From JANRIG01 sp033765235 (GTDB taxonomy: Bacteria; Bacteroidota; Bacteroidia; Cytophagales; UBA9547), in the NCBI GenBank assembly GCA_033765235.1, contig JANRIG010000039.1, positions 124,001-188,000 of the forward strand: a DNA stretch of 64,000 nucleotides, written 5' to 3'. Shown here in pieces: positions 1-11,300 of the stretch; the stretch's first letter is position 1, and each line of letters starts with the position of its first letter. Below the pieces are notes generated by a model that ran no database searches, had not been told where the DNA came from, and saw only the letters and a list, made by a program, of their open reading frames with translations. The translations under genes were made by a program, and so were the position numbers.

Positions 1-291
1 TTGCTGTATTACCGCAAAGAAATACCTTACAGTTGCGAAATAGTAATTATTTCATTCAAAGAAAAACCTGATATGATTGTGATACAAGCCGAAATAATAG
101 TGGAGCGCGATACCCAAAAAGGCATTATTATTGGCAATAAAGGGCTGGCTATCAAAAAAGTAGGTGTAGAAGCTCGCAAAGATTTGGAACTCTTTTTTGG
201 CAAAAAAGTCTTTTTAGAAACAAACGTAAAAGTAATAAAAGATTGGCGCAGCAATGACCATTACCTCAAAAAATTTGGTTACGAATCATAA
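1..291 (+). CDS. era: GTPase Era, C-terminal KH domain (5' truncated by window)
   Basis: This is the 3' end of the gene for Era, the GTPase that binds 16S rRNA and supports 30S subunit maturation. The frame is open from the first base, so the true start lies outside the window. The visible 96 residues are the RNA-binding type 2 KH domain. The hallmark GIIIGNKG loop near residues 41-48 is followed by the conserved KKVGVEARKDLE and FFGKKVFLE blocks and a terminal KDWR element, all typical of Era. The G domain is not in view. cysS follows 50 nt downstream with its own promoter, so the two are probably separate transcription units. Identity is confident because the KH segment of Era is very conserved. 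Confidence 0.93.
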   Translation: MLYYRKEIPYSCEIVIISFKEKPDMIVIQAEIIVERDTQKGIIIGNKGLAIKKVGVEARKDLELFFGKKVFLETNVKVIKDWRSNDHYLKKFGYES

Positions 292-328
292 CTTTGTTGC
301 TTATCCACTAAATATTAAACTTAAATAT

Positions 329-336
329 TACTTTTG
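329..336 (+). promoter_or_regulatory. Bacteroidota -7 box of cysS (TACTTTTG)
   Basis: TACTTTTG matches the Bacteroidota consensus TAnnTTTG exactly. It ends 5 nt before the cysS ATG, which places the expected transcription start at or within a base or two of the start codon. That predicts a leaderless mRNA. No convincing -33 TTTG lies at the usual spacing. Confidence 0.65.
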
Positions 337-341
337 CCTTT

Positions 342-1820
342 ATGCAATCAAAATTATTAGTTTATAATACCCTCTCACATACCAAAGAAGTATTTGTACC
401 TCTCCATACCCCTCACGTAGGCATGTATGTATGTGGACCTACAGTATATGGCCCGCCACATTTGGGGCATGCACGTGGAGCTATAGCATTTGATATCATA
501 TATAGATATCTTACATACTCAGGGTACAAGGTGCGCTATGTGCGCAACATCACCGATGTAGGTCATCTTGAAAACGACAGCGACCATGGCGAAGACAAAA
601 TAGCCAAAAAAGCACGCATAGAAAATCTTGAACCTATGGAAATAGCACAGCTATATACCAACCTCTATCACAGAGATATGGATGCACTGCATGTAAAGAG
701 GCCATCCATAGAGCCTCTTGCTACTGGTCATATTGGCGAGCAAATAGAGATGGTGAAGCACTTGCTCTCCAAAGGTTGGGCATACGAAAGCAAAGGCTCC
801 GTATATTTTGATGTGAATAAATATGCAAAGCATCACAGCTATGGCGAGGTATCAGGCAGAGTACTCGATGACCTGCTGAGCGGCACACGCACACTCGACG
901 GACAAGATGAAAAAAAAGATGCTGCAGATTTTGCACTGTGGAAAAAAGCATCTATTGAACATATCATGCAGTGGCATTCACCTTGGGGCAAAGGTTTTCC
1001 GGGGTGGCACATAGAATGTACTGCCATGAGTACCAAATATTTAGGACATACATTTGACATACATGGCGGTGGTATGGATTTGTTATTCCCACACCATGAG
1101 TCTGAGATGGCACAATCAAAAGGTTGCCACGGACACAGCCCGGCCAAATATTGGCTGCATAATAATATGGTGACTATCAATGGACAAAAAATGGCTAAGT
1201 CGCTGGGCAACTTTATCACACTTGAGCAACTATTTACAGGTAAAAACGAACTATTGCAGCAGTCATTCAGCCCTATGGCAGTAAGGTTTTTTATATTACA
1301 AGCGCACTATCGCAGTACTATAGACTTTTCAAACGATGCCCTCAAGGCAGCCTCCAAAGCCTATTACAAGCTGCTCAATACCTATATGACATGTAATAAA
1401 CTTGTTCATAATCCATCAAATGATTTGAACATAGCGTTGGACAGCGAAATAGCCAAACAATGCACCGAATGTATGATGAGTATGGACGATGACTTCAACA
1501 CAGGTGCAGCCATAGGATATTTGTTTCAGCTTTCAAAGCATATCAATGCATTTTATAATAAACAAGCAGATATTAATACCATTAGCAATACTACATTTGA
1601 AGTATTGATAAAAGTTTTTAACGATATGTTTACAGAGATATTAGGTTTTGCACCCGATACCTCTGCACATGGCTGGGCAAAAGCACTATTGCCCATTTAC
1701 CAAAAAGCCAAAGATGAAAAAAGATACGACACTGTAGATGCCTTGAGACAGGTGTATAAGCAACAGGGACTCCTCATCAAAGACATGAAAACAGGCACAG
1801 ACTGGCAATATGAAGAGTGA
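342..1820 (+). CDS. cysS: Cysteine--tRNA ligase
   Basis: Class I aminoacyl-tRNA synthetase that charges tRNA-Cys in the cytoplasm. The protein has 492 residues, normal for the family. Cys31 in YVCGPTVYG is the first zinc ligand. The HIGH-type signature is HLGH at residues 40-43. The zinc region GWHIECTAMS and the HGGGMDLLFPHHE block are intact, and the KMSKS-type loop is KMAKS at residues 283-287. The C-terminal part is the DALR-type anticodon-binding helical region. The ATG at 342 is supported because the N-terminus begins right at the first beta strand and the -7 box lies 5 nt upstream. Nothing appears truncated. lysS follows 140 nt downstream. Confidence 0.97.
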   Translation: MQSKLLVYNTLSHTKEVFVPLHTPHVGMYVCGPTVYGPPHLGHARGAIAFDIIYRYLTYSGYKVRYVRNITDVGHLENDSDHGEDKIAKKARIENLEPMEIAQLYTNLYHRDMDALHVKRPSIEPLATGHIGEQIEMVKHLLSKGWAYESKGSVYFDVNKYAKHHSYGEVSGRVLDDLLSGTRTLDGQDEKKDAADFALWKKASIEHIMQWHSPWGKGFPGWHIECTAMSTKYLGHTFDIHGGGMDLLFPHHESEMAQSKGCHGHSPAKYWLHNNMVTINGQKMAKSLGNFITLEQLFTGKNELLQQSFSPMAVRFFILQAHYRSTIDFSNDALKAASKAYYKLLNTYMTCNKLVHNPSNDLNIALDSEIAKQCTECMMSMDDDFNTGAAIGYLFQLSKHINAFYNKQADINTISNTTFEVLIKVFNDMFTEILGFAPDTSAHGWAKALLPIYQKAKDEKRYDTVDALRQVYKQQGLLIKDMKTGTDWQYEE

Positions 1821-1941
1821 TAGTAGGGTTTTTTGTATCTGATAAATATATTATTACCAAATGGCGAGGTTCAAGTCACTGACATATATACTTCAAATAT
1901 ATATTAGTCTTATTATATGGCTGTATTTATACACTTTATAT

Positions 1942-1949
1942 TACTTTTG
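1942..1949 (+). promoter_or_regulatory. Bacteroidota -7 box of lysS (TACTTTTG)
   Basis: An exact TAnnTTTG match 11 nt before the first possible ATG (1961). Expected transcription would begin around 1954-1956. That leaves a leader of only about 6 nt for the ATG at 1961, or about 18-24 nt for the alternative ATGs at 1973 and 1979. Confidence 0.6.
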
Positions 1950-1960
1950 TATTCCCAAAA

Positions 1961-3499
1961 ATGTATTTGACTATGAGTATGCACCTGAGTGAGCAAGAAA
2001 TATTTCGCAGAAACAGCCTTACACAATTGATAAGTGATGGTATAAACCCTTATCCGTCTGCAACTTTTGAGACCAATACTACAGCCGAGTACATACTATC
2101 ACACTATACCTCAGGTGCCGAAGACTTTGAGCATGTAAGTATTGCAGGAAGGCTTATGACCCGCCGCATTATGGGCAATGCATCATTTGCAGTGCTGCAA
2201 GACCATACCGGAAAAATACAATTTTATGTACGCCGCGACGATATATGCCCCACAGAAGATAAAAATTATTACAACAATACCTTCAAAAAAAACTTTGACA
2301 TAGGAGATATAATAGGAATAAAAGGCTATGTATTCTCCACTCAAACAGGCGAAACCACCATACACGTGCGTGAAATAACCATGCTGGCTAAAGCCCTGAA
2401 ACCTCTGCCAATAGTGAAAGAAACTACAGACGAGCAAGGTCATGTAACCTCACACGATGCATTTACACATCCTGAGCTACGATACCGCCAGCGATATGTA
2501 GACCTTATTGTGAACCCACATGTGAAAACAATATTTGCCCAAAGAGCAAAACTTATTCAAACGATGCGTAATTTTTTTATTGAAAAAAATTACCTAGAAG
2601 TAGAAACACCTGTGCTGCAACCTATATATGGTGGTGCAGCCGCTCGACCATTTACCACGCATCACAATACATTAGATACCACGCTGTATTTAAGAATATC
2701 TAATGAGCTGTATCTTAAGCGATTAATAGTTGGTGGGTTTGAAGGTGTATTTGAGTTTGCCAAAGATTTCAGGAATGAAGGTATGTCAAGATTTCACAAT
2801 CCTGAGTTTACATTGCTCGAAATATATATAGCATACAAAGACTACCAATGGATGATGCAATTTACAGAAACATTGATAGAAAAAGTAGCAATAGCACTTC
2901 ACGGTAATACAGCCGTGCAAGTGGGTGAACACACCATAGACTTCAAAGCACCCTGGAAAAGATACACTATGTATGAAGCCATTGCACATTATACAGGAAT
3001 AGATATAAGCCAAATGAATGAAGAACAGCTAAGACATACTTGCCAAAAACTAAATATTAATACTGAAAACAGCATGGGCAAAGGCAAACTGATAGATGAA
3101 ATATTTGGTGCAAAATGTGAACCACTCCTCATTCAACCCACATTTATCACCGACTATCCTGTAGAAATGTCGCCACTTGCCAAAAAACACCGCGAAAAAG
3201 CAGGACTTGTAGAACGATTTGAAGTGATATGCAACGGCAAAGAAATATGCAATGCATTCACTGAGCTCAACGACCCTATAGACCAGCGCGAAAGATTTGA
3301 AGCTCAACTTGAGCTGGGCAAGCGGGGTGATGATGAAGCTATGATGCTTGACGAAGATTATCTGCGTGCACTTGAGTATGGTATGCCACCCACAGCAGGA
3401 CTTGGTATAGGTATTGACAGGCTCACCATGATTATGACCAATAGCCATACCATACAAGAGGTACTGCTTTTTCCTCAAATGCGACCCGAAAATTTTTAG
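1961..3499 (+). CDS. lysS: Lysine--tRNA ligase (class II)
   Basis: Class II lysyl-tRNA synthetase. The N-terminal OB-fold anticodon-binding domain (about residues 50-160) includes the GRLMTRRIMG strand. The catalytic domain starts near RYRQRYVDLI. Motif 2 is visible as FRNEGMSRFHNPEFTLLE and motif 3 as GLGIGIDRLTMI near the C-terminus. The length of 512 residues is normal. The start is uncertain: ATGs at 1961, 1973 and 1979 are in frame, and homologues usually begin just before LSEQE, which favours 1973 or 1979. The gene stops 30 nt before the MFS transporter and may be co-transcribed with it. Confidence 0.96.
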   Translation: MYLTMSMHLSEQEIFRRNSLTQLISDGINPYPSATFETNTTAEYILSHYTSGAEDFEHVSIAGRLMTRRIMGNASFAVLQDHTGKIQFYVRRDDICPTEDKNYYNNTFKKNFDIGDIIGIKGYVFSTQTGETTIHVREITMLAKALKPLPIVKETTDEQGHVTSHDAFTHPELRYRQRYVDLIVNPHVKTIFAQRAKLIQTMRNFFIEKNYLEVETPVLQPIYGGAAARPFTTHHNTLDTTLYLRISNELYLKRLIVGGFEGVFEFAKDFRNEGMSRFHNPEFTLLEIYIAYKDYQWMMQFTETLIEKVAIALHGNTAVQVGEHTIDFKAPWKRYTMYEAIAHYTGIDISQMNEEQLRHTCQKLNINTENSMGKGKLIDEIFGAKCEPLLIQPTFITDYPVEMSPLAKKHREKAGLVERFEVICNGKEICNAFTELNDPIDQRERFEAQLELGKRGDDEAMMLDEDYLRALEYGMPPTAGLGIGIDRLTMIMTNSHTIQEVLLFPQMRPENF

Positions 3500-3529
3500 G
3501 TAATGATTTTGGTTTAACTAATAAATACA

Positions 3530-4780
3530 TTGCGCCACGACCCTATATCTGCACTACGTATCCCTGATTTCAGGAAATTTGTAGCTGCACGGTTTTTTCT
3601 TACTTTTTCATTACAAATACAATCTGTGTTGGTAGGCTGGCAAGTGTATGAACTCACGGGTAATCCGCTATCGCTCGGTCTCATAGGGCTATCAGAAGCC
3701 TTACCGGCTTTGGTATCATCATTGTATGCAGGCTATCTGGCTGATAGAGTGGAGCGTAAAAAAATATTAATGGTGTGTGGCGCACTGTTGGTGGTATGCT
3801 CTATGCTACTGTATGTGGTGAGTATGAATGCTGCTGATAGCACATCATCAGCTACTTTACAATACATTTATATCATTATATTCATCAGTGGCATTGCACG
3901 CGGATTTTTTGGTCCTGCACTATTTTCATTCATGCCTCAGCTCATAGAAGACAAAAGCCTTTATACCAATGCAGTGACATGGAATAGTACCATTTGGCAA
4001 GTATCATCTACTGTAGGACCTGCCATAGGTGGTCTTATGATTGCACCATTAGGTATATCTCATAGCTTTCTGGTAGACATGTGTCTGTGTATTTTATCTT
4101 TATCAATATTCACCACCATTCCCGGACGCAAGCTGCCCCAAGATACACATTCATCAAATAATTTTATCACAAATTTCACAGAAGGAGCACGGTTTCTTAA
4201 AAGCAATCCTGCATTGCTTGGTGCCATGTCGTTGGATATGTTTGCAGTGCTGTTTGGCGGAGCCACTGCTTTGCTTCCGGCCGTAGCCAAAGATATATTG
4301 CATGTAGGTGCTTTTGAATTTGGGTTACTGAGATCTGCCACAAGCATGGGCTCTATCATCATTGCTATATATTTGGCATACAGACCAATAAGAGCCAATG
4401 CAGGCATCATCATGCTACGAGCTGTGGCTTGCTTTGCATTATGTATAGTAGCCTTTGGCTTTAGTACACATTTATATCTGTCATTCATATTATTGCTGTT
4501 GAGTGGCGTATTTGATGGGCTCAGTGTAGTCATCCGTGCCACTATGCTGCAAACACTCACCCCCGATTATATGAAGGGTAGAGTATCAGCCATCAATAAT
4601 ATTTTTTTAGGTTCATCCAACGAGATAGGTGCTTTTTGGTCTGGGCTCACAGCCAGTTGGTTTGGCACCCGAGCAGCTATAATATTCGGGGGCATAATAT
4701 CATTGGGAGTAGTAGGTATAGTGACATATACCAATAAGAAGTTAAGAGAATCGTCACTGACCGTGAAACAGTCAAAATAA
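3530..4780 (+). CDS. MFS transporter, EntS/MFS_3-like exporter
   Basis: Polytopic inner-membrane protein of 416 residues with about 12 hydrophobic segments, as expected for the major facilitator superfamily. The loop 2-3 motif appears as GYLADRVERKK (about residues 67-77), and the fold resembles the MFS_3 group that includes the enterobactin exporter EntS. The substrate cannot be read from sequence; drug or siderophore efflux is family-level inference. The start is TTG at 3530: an in-frame stop lies 15 nt upstream, no ATG precedes the conserved DPISALRIPDFRKF segment, and losing that segment would remove normal family sequence. The gene lies 30 nt after lysS with no promoter seen between. Confidence 0.88.
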   Translation: MRHDPISALRIPDFRKFVAARFFLTFSLQIQSVLVGWQVYELTGNPLSLGLIGLSEALPALVSSLYAGYLADRVERKKILMVCGALLVVCSMLLYVVSMNAADSTSSATLQYIYIIIFISGIARGFFGPALFSFMPQLIEDKSLYTNAVTWNSTIWQVSSTVGPAIGGLMIAPLGISHSFLVDMCLCILSLSIFTTIPGRKLPQDTHSSNNFITNFTEGARFLKSNPALLGAMSLDMFAVLFGGATALLPAVAKDILHVGAFEFGLLRSATSMGSIIIAIYLAYRPIRANAGIIMLRAVACFALCIVAFGFSTHLYLSFILLLLSGVFDGLSVVIRATMLQTLTPDYMKGRVSAINNIFLGSSNEIGAFWSGLTASWFGTRAAIIFGGIISLGVVGIVTYTNKKLRESSLTVKQSK

Positions 4781-4840
4781 AGTGCTCGTAATCACTACTT
4801 GCCTTCACTGCGAAGCTAAGACCAGGGGGGGAATTAAAAA

Positions 4841-4903
4841 TTGAAACTTGAAGATTTAATTTATTCATTTACTAACTTACTCATTCATAATTCACTAATT
4901 CAC
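4841..4903 (+). repeat. Intergenic dispersed repeat, copy A
   Basis: The segment starts with a GAAGATTTAA-type purine-rich part and continues into runs of TTCACTAATTCAC-like heptamers. Its core at 4851-4903 differs from 5150-5202 at a single base (C versus T), and a related copy lies at 31147-31220. Its position outside genes fits a mobile or slippage-generated intergenic repeat family; no transposase is linked. Confidence 0.75.
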
Positions 4904-5118
4904 AATAATGTTTGTACAATAATAATCAAGTGCGTGGGTGTCCACTAAAAGCGCGAAATTCAAGTTATTGGGCAGCAAGGCGTAGGCATGTAGGTAAACA
5001 ATACCCTTGAATTTGGTTTTAGTGGTTGCCTTTTTGCTTACATTTTGGCAACACAAAAAGTAAGAAGAAAAATATATCAAGTAAAAAGTGACAAAAAGAA
5101 AAGAGGCTTGTAATCATT

Positions 5119-5225
5119 GAAGATTGAAAAAATTGAAGATTTAAGATTTAAGATTTAATTTATTCATTTACTAACTTACTCATTTATAATTCACTAATTC
5201 ACTCACTCACCCATCGTCATTGCCA
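5119..5225 (+). repeat. Intergenic dispersed repeat, copy B
   Basis: This is the longest copy. It begins with repeated GAAGATT/TTAAGATT units and shares the 53-nt core (5150-5202) with copy A. It then continues through ACTCACTCAC into ATCGTCATTGC, a tail also present in the copy near 31200. The direct repeats A and B bracket about 250 nt, which could be gained or lost by recombination. Confidence 0.75.
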
Positions 5226-5290
5226 TCAAATCACAAAAAATATTTCTCCATTAAAAAAATATTGTATCTTTACTTAATTTATCACTTTGT

Positions 5291-5298
5291 TATGTTTG
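5291..5298 (+). promoter_or_regulatory. -7 box upstream of the giant T9SS protein (TATGTTTG)
   Basis: TATGTTTG fits TAnnTTTG and lies 24 nt before the ATG at 5323, which gives a leader of roughly 20 nt. A TTG at 5262-5264 is somewhat too far upstream for an ideal -33 element. It is the best promoter candidate for the three-gene surface operon. Confidence 0.5.
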
Positions 5299-5322
5299 CA
5301 TAGTGAATAATATCCATAATAT

Positions 5323-8300
5323 ATGAAAAAAATACTACCAATACTCAGTTTGCTATTTTTTTGCGCACAATGGGCTATGGCACAACTTCCTACCGTGTCA
5401 AGTGTACTTCCACCAAGCGGTGCAGTAGGTACTCCAATAATAATAGAAGGCACTAACTTTAACTCACCTGTAGCTACTGACGTAATAATAGGTCCTATTA
5501 CCCTTTCGTCCGGCTTGTTCACCGTACAATCTGCTACCGAAATCACTACCAATGTGCCTGTAGGGCTTACACCAGGCTCATATCCTGTATTTGTAGTAAA
5601 TGGTGTGGGTACCAGTACAGATAATGTTTTTTTTGAAGTTACTCCTCCACCTTTACCCCCTAACATTACAGGCATCAGTCCAAGTTCGGCACATGGAGGC
5701 GATTTAGTACGAATTTCAGGGTCAGATTTTAATACAATAACTACTGTTTTTTTTGATTCATTTTCTGCATCTATTCTAACTAGTGGTTTAAACACAGTTG
5801 ATGTATTGGTACCGGCAGGGTTGTCGGTGGGCAGTGTATCTGTTACAGTATCAAATAGTAATGGCACTTCTACTCCATTTCCGTTTATAGTACTTCCCCC
5901 ATTAGTAACTATTACATCTATAGTACCCGGTACATTTCCTACAGGCACTCCTATAAACATCAACGGAAACGGTTTCAGCTCTACCCCTACTGATAATATA
6001 GTGTACATAGGAGGCTTGAGAGGTACTGTAACTTTTGCCTCACCTACAGGCTTGCAAGTCACACCTTCAAATTCGGCAGGCTACGGCTCTATATCGGTCA
6101 CTGTAAACAATAAAACTGCTGCAGCTCCAAGTTTTTACACGCCATTTTTCACAGGCTATTCACCCATTACACCAGCCTCGTACAAATTGCAAAATGAAAT
6201 ACCACTCATTTCGCCCACACAAAAACCCAAATTAGAAGACATAGACCATGACGGCAAGCTCGATGTAGCATTTGTAAATTCAACTGATTTAAAATTACTT
6301 ATTTACGCCAATAATACTACATCTGCAGGAGGCAATGTTGACTTTCTTTCTTTAAATTCCTCTATTTACAATCCTGAAAACAGAATATATACCACTTATC
6401 ATTTCATTGATTTTGACAATGATGGTGCAAAGGACTTATTTTACAATTTGGAGGGTACACCCTCATACATGGGTTTTAGAAAAAACCTAAGCACTCCCGG
6501 CAACCCTCAGTTTGGTGCCGAAATTACCCTACCGGGAATGGGCATCACTGCAAAATTTGACTTTAACGACTATAACCAAGATGGAGAAACAGACATAGCC
6601 ATATTGCCCAACGACAGCGGCGGAGATATATTCATACTTACCAATACAGGAAGCGGATGGCCCAGGTCATTTTTGCCCGCAGCTACTATATCTGGATTTT
6701 TAGCTGATGAAGTGTACAGTGCAGATATAGATAATGACGGAATTTTGGAATTAGTACTATTAACAGGCTCCTCAAGTGTGACTGTGATATCAGACATATT
6801 CACATTACCTGCCTCACATGTGCTTTATACAGGAGCATTGACATCACCTTCCGCACTCAAAATAATTGACTATAATAGTGATGGCAAAAATGATATTATT
6901 ATCAACAATGACTCAAATATTGGTATTCTTATTAATGTATCATCCGGAGTGGGAAACTATGACTTTTTTATAGAAAACATACCTGCACCATACACATCCA
7001 TTGATGCTGCCAGCTACACCCTCAACGACTTTGATGGGGATGCTCGTCCGGATATACTATTTACAGACCAAGGTCTGTCAGAAAACTATGTTTATTTTGG
7101 TAAAAACATCAGCAATTCATTTATCACAACTCCAGGTACATTTATGCTACCTCCACTCGACCTTAATATGACACTGCCGGGCGCACATATTTTATCAGGC
7201 GACCTTAATGGTGATGGCGTGTTTGAAATGATCTCATTCAAAGAAGATTTCAGCAATACTTTATTTTCCATGCGAGTATATACAAATTCAGGTATAATAT
7301 ATTTCCCTCCTACTATTACCAACATCACTCCTGAGGTAGCATCTGTAGGGCAAATTATTAATATTGATGGAACTAATTTTAGCAATAACCCCGCAGAACT
7401 TAGTCTAAAAATAGGTAATGTAAATGTACCTATCAATACCAGTAGCACCACATTTTTTACAGCTACCATTCCCCCCGGGTGCACAGGAGGCCAAGTAGAA
7501 CTCACTCATAAAACTGCCAAAAAAATGACCACTTGGATACAAGATTTTAATATTACCTTACCCGGGCTAAATACCATATTTGGCACTTCTTTTATAACTT
7601 ACACCCCAGTGGGAGCCTCTTTCAGCAGCCACAACCGTACTAATCTCAAAGACCTTAATGCTGATAATAAACCTGATTTGTTAAACTTTTTATTTGAGGG
7701 CAACGGACTATCTGCATACAGAAATATGTTTTCTGCTACTCCGGGCACCCCTGTTTTTGATGCGTCCACCAGCTCACAGTTTACTAATCTTTTTAATTAT
7801 TCAAACGTAATTTTAGGCGATTTTGACTTTGATGGTAAAGACGATTTAATAATAGACCCTACCAACCAACCCAACATACTATTTTACAGAAACGTATCTT
7901 TAGTGGGAGGTATATTAGCATTTGAAGATGCAGGTGCGGCACCAAAACCCGGAGGTGCCAGCGCCACCCTATCAGGTATGGCACTGCGCGACTTAAATAA
8001 CAATGGTGAAAAAGAACTGCTAATACATAATACAGGCACAGGTTTATTCCATATTTATTCCATCAATTTTAGCGTAACTACCTTGCTATCAAGTGTATAT
8101 ACATTTACAGGACCACCCAATATTGTATCAGATATTGAAATATTCAATGTTGACCTATACGCAAACGAAGAAATTGTATTTGCTACCCCTACAAACATTA
8201 CTTACATACAAAATGCATCTAATCCATCAAATTATAATATATTCTTGCCCAATACCATTGCTGAACCTAATATGCTAAAATTTAAAACTGGCAACTTAAC

Positions 8301-11300
8301 CAATGGAAATTTTAAAGACCTGATATTCTCTAAAAATGCTGATAATAATATGTATGTACGGATTAATACTTCATTCCCTGAAATTCCCTCATTTTTCAAT
8401 CCTACACTTACCCTATCAGGCTTTGGCGCACCAATTACTGACTTTACCATAGCCGATTACGATGGCGACGGGCTTCAGGATATTTTTGTAAAACCAGGTA
8501 CATCAAGCAATTATGTAGTAGTACACAATACTACCCCTTCCAGCGCGTCAGGCACTGTATTTACTTACCAGCTTATCACCCTCACAGGAGGCTTAGTGCC
8601 TGACAATGAGGTAATTATGAGTGGTGATGTAACAGGCGATGGCAAAGCAGATGTAATAGCTACATCAGCTACCCAAATAAAAATATTAACTAATACAAAC
8701 ATTCCCAAATCATCACAAACTATTACAGGTTTTGTGCTGCCCTCTACAATACTAAGTGATGCAGCTCCTCTATTAATACCTGCTTCTGCCACGTCGGGTC
8801 TTTTGCTCTCATACACTACCACCAATGCCAGCATAGCGGAGATAGACTTTCAAGGTTTTCTGGTGGTATACACCCCGGGCGTAGTCACCATTACAGCTAC
8901 ACAGATAGGCAATCTTTCTTTTGACCCGGCTGAGCCTGTGGTGCAGGTAGTTACTGTAGTAGCCCCTATAGTGGGTACTGTGCCTCAGGTAATACCAAAT
9001 TACACAAAGCTAAAAGCAGGAGAGATTCTTAATATTAACGGTAACGGGTTTAGCACCACACCCACAGAAAATATAGTATATTTTGGCGATGCTTCTGCTA
9101 TACCTTTATTATCTGATGCTGTTACTATCATAGTGACCGTACCATCAGGAGCTATGCACTCTCAAATAAGTGTGCACAACACTTCTACCTCACTCACAGG
9201 CTATTCTGATGAAATATTTTATCCAATTCCATTAAATAGAATATCAATATCAGGCAACAACTTTACTACCACCACATTGGCAGACATTGGTAACTTTCCC
9301 ACCAAATTTTTAGCATCTGATTTTGATGGCAACGGCAACTTAGATATATTAATCAATAATCAAGTCTACAGAAATATATCTACTTTATCAGATGATTTAC
9401 TTTTTAGTGTAAAAGGATATGGGTTTAGCAATACTGTACTCGGCATCATACCCATAGACTATAGCGAAGATGGTGTAAAAGATGTGATTATGCTTATATG
9501 GGATGGCTTTAATACTACACCATACAGGCTCTTAAACGATGGACAACCTAGTATAAATCTAAGAAATGACTTTAGTTTTCCGGGTATCAATATGAAAGTT
9601 ACCTCTTACGATGTAGCAGACCTTGACCATGACGGCAGACCCGAGGTAGTAATGACAGGCGAAAACAGAAATGACATACATATATACACTACCAAAGGTA
9701 CTTTTCCACTCAACTACGTAAGCTCAGTAGGCGGAGTGAACCCGAGTAAGATAAAACTTATGGACTTAAATGATGACGGCTACTCAGACATGTTATTTGT
9801 GAGCGGTACAGATCAGGTAGATATTAGAAGAAACGAAAGCACAACCTCACAATTTATATTCACCACAGGGGGTATATCTATAAGCACTCCTAATCCTATC
9901 TTAGATATTGAAGCAGCACAGTTCACAACAGGATTATTCAAAAATGATATAGTGATAGCTACTCAAAATTCATTTATTATATTTCATGGCAATGATTTCT
10001 TCAACTTCATCACTGGTACCATTGAGAGTTTTAACACATCTATATCATCAGGTGCAAAATTAAATTTTGCAGACATAAACGGTGATACCTACCAAGACAT
10101 CATCATCACTCCTGAGACTCCGGGACAAACCGCTGAAATATTTATAAATAACTATACACCACAGGGTACTCTTACCTCAACTTCATTTTCTGAAAGTTAT
10201 ACATTAGCAGGTATTGATAATTTTGTTGGAGAAAGCATTGTAACTGATTTTAATGGCGATGGTAAAGCAGAAATATTGTATGTAAAAAGCATAGACGGCA
10301 TAAACTACTTAGTAAGTGTACGCAATAATAACCCTGAAATAATACCCTCAATATCTCTAATCAACTCATCTGCAAGCGGGGGCAATGTAGTGAGGTACAA
10401 TACAGGGACAAGTATACCCATTACTTTTGCAGGAATTAATGGAAACAATACACAATTTACTATAAGTCCTCAAAGCTCCAACATTGAGATAGCTACTTTT
10501 GATGAAGATTACTTATACAGTATATTTCCGGTAATGGGCTTTTATACAGATGATGTATTGCCGTATAATACTGTGTATGTGCGTATTGCCAAAGGTGCAA
10601 GAATGGGACCACTCAATGAAACTATTACCTTTAGTGTGACCGGAGGAAATATGGTAACCTTTACCCTTACAGGGAATGTACAGCAAGCAGTGAATTACAA
10701 AGAAACTTTTGACTTTTCGGCTACATCTGTACCGAGGAGCGGAGTAGAAGAAGTCACATATCCTTATCTTACTTCTCCTACATTTTACAGTCAGGCAGTG
10801 TACATGCTACAATCGCACCCTACTCTCACGGCACCTGCCTATGATTTTAATAGTTTTGACTCTTATAATAATTTTAAAATAGATATCAATGCCCCTGACC
10901 CACCATCATATGTAACTCAAGATGCTTTTGTACCCAATCATACATTTACAGGTATGGGAGGTAAAATGGTTGATGGAAGGTGGGGTACATTTTTTAGTTT
11001 TGACAAAAACTTTTTGGATGAAAGTTCACTAAATCCTGTCAATATAAGTGCAAGTCCTAATATTGCATTTACATTACAAAATCTTTCATCACTTACAGGG
11101 TACTACAACATAGATTTATATGGACCCGGAAAGAGCTATCCTACTAATTCACTCACAAGATTTGATGTGTCAGTACCCGGCTTTAGTACCTTGAAAGTAC
11201 AAAGGAATATTCAGCCCGGTCCTAACCTCAGCTCAGTAATAGGCTTTTGGCTAAGGTCATATAATGACTACACAGGCAGTACCACCATAGACAATGTACA

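Larger units (their letters stand above)
4781..5322. other. Intergenic region with two direct repeats and a stem-loop
   Basis: This 542-nt gap holds no credible gene. It contains two near-identical 53-nt repeats (4851-4903 and 5150-5202; see separate entries). Between them is an inverted repeat, GTTGCC at 5025-5030 and GGCAAC at 5047-5052, with CTTTTTG (5030-5036) and CAAAAAG (5054-5060) interleaved. The end of the region carries the promoter of the giant surface protein. A weak minus-strand reading frame at 4895-5080 has no recognisable content and is judged chance. Confidence 0.7.

Noticed and set aside
4895..5080. Small minus-strand ORF between the two repeats
   Set aside because: It spans the inverted repeat, lacks a family match and has no promoter; it is probably chance.
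5274..6062. Minus-strand reading frame of 262 codons opposite the giant T9SS gene
   Set aside because: It lies wholly against a strongly supported gene with repeated domain motifs, has no recognisable domain, and is explained by low-complexity Thr/Val/Pro codons on the other strand.
5323..10300. CRISPR-like or tandem DNA repeat array in the giant gene
   Set aside because: The repeats are protein-level FG-GAP units with diverged DNA, and spacing is irregular.
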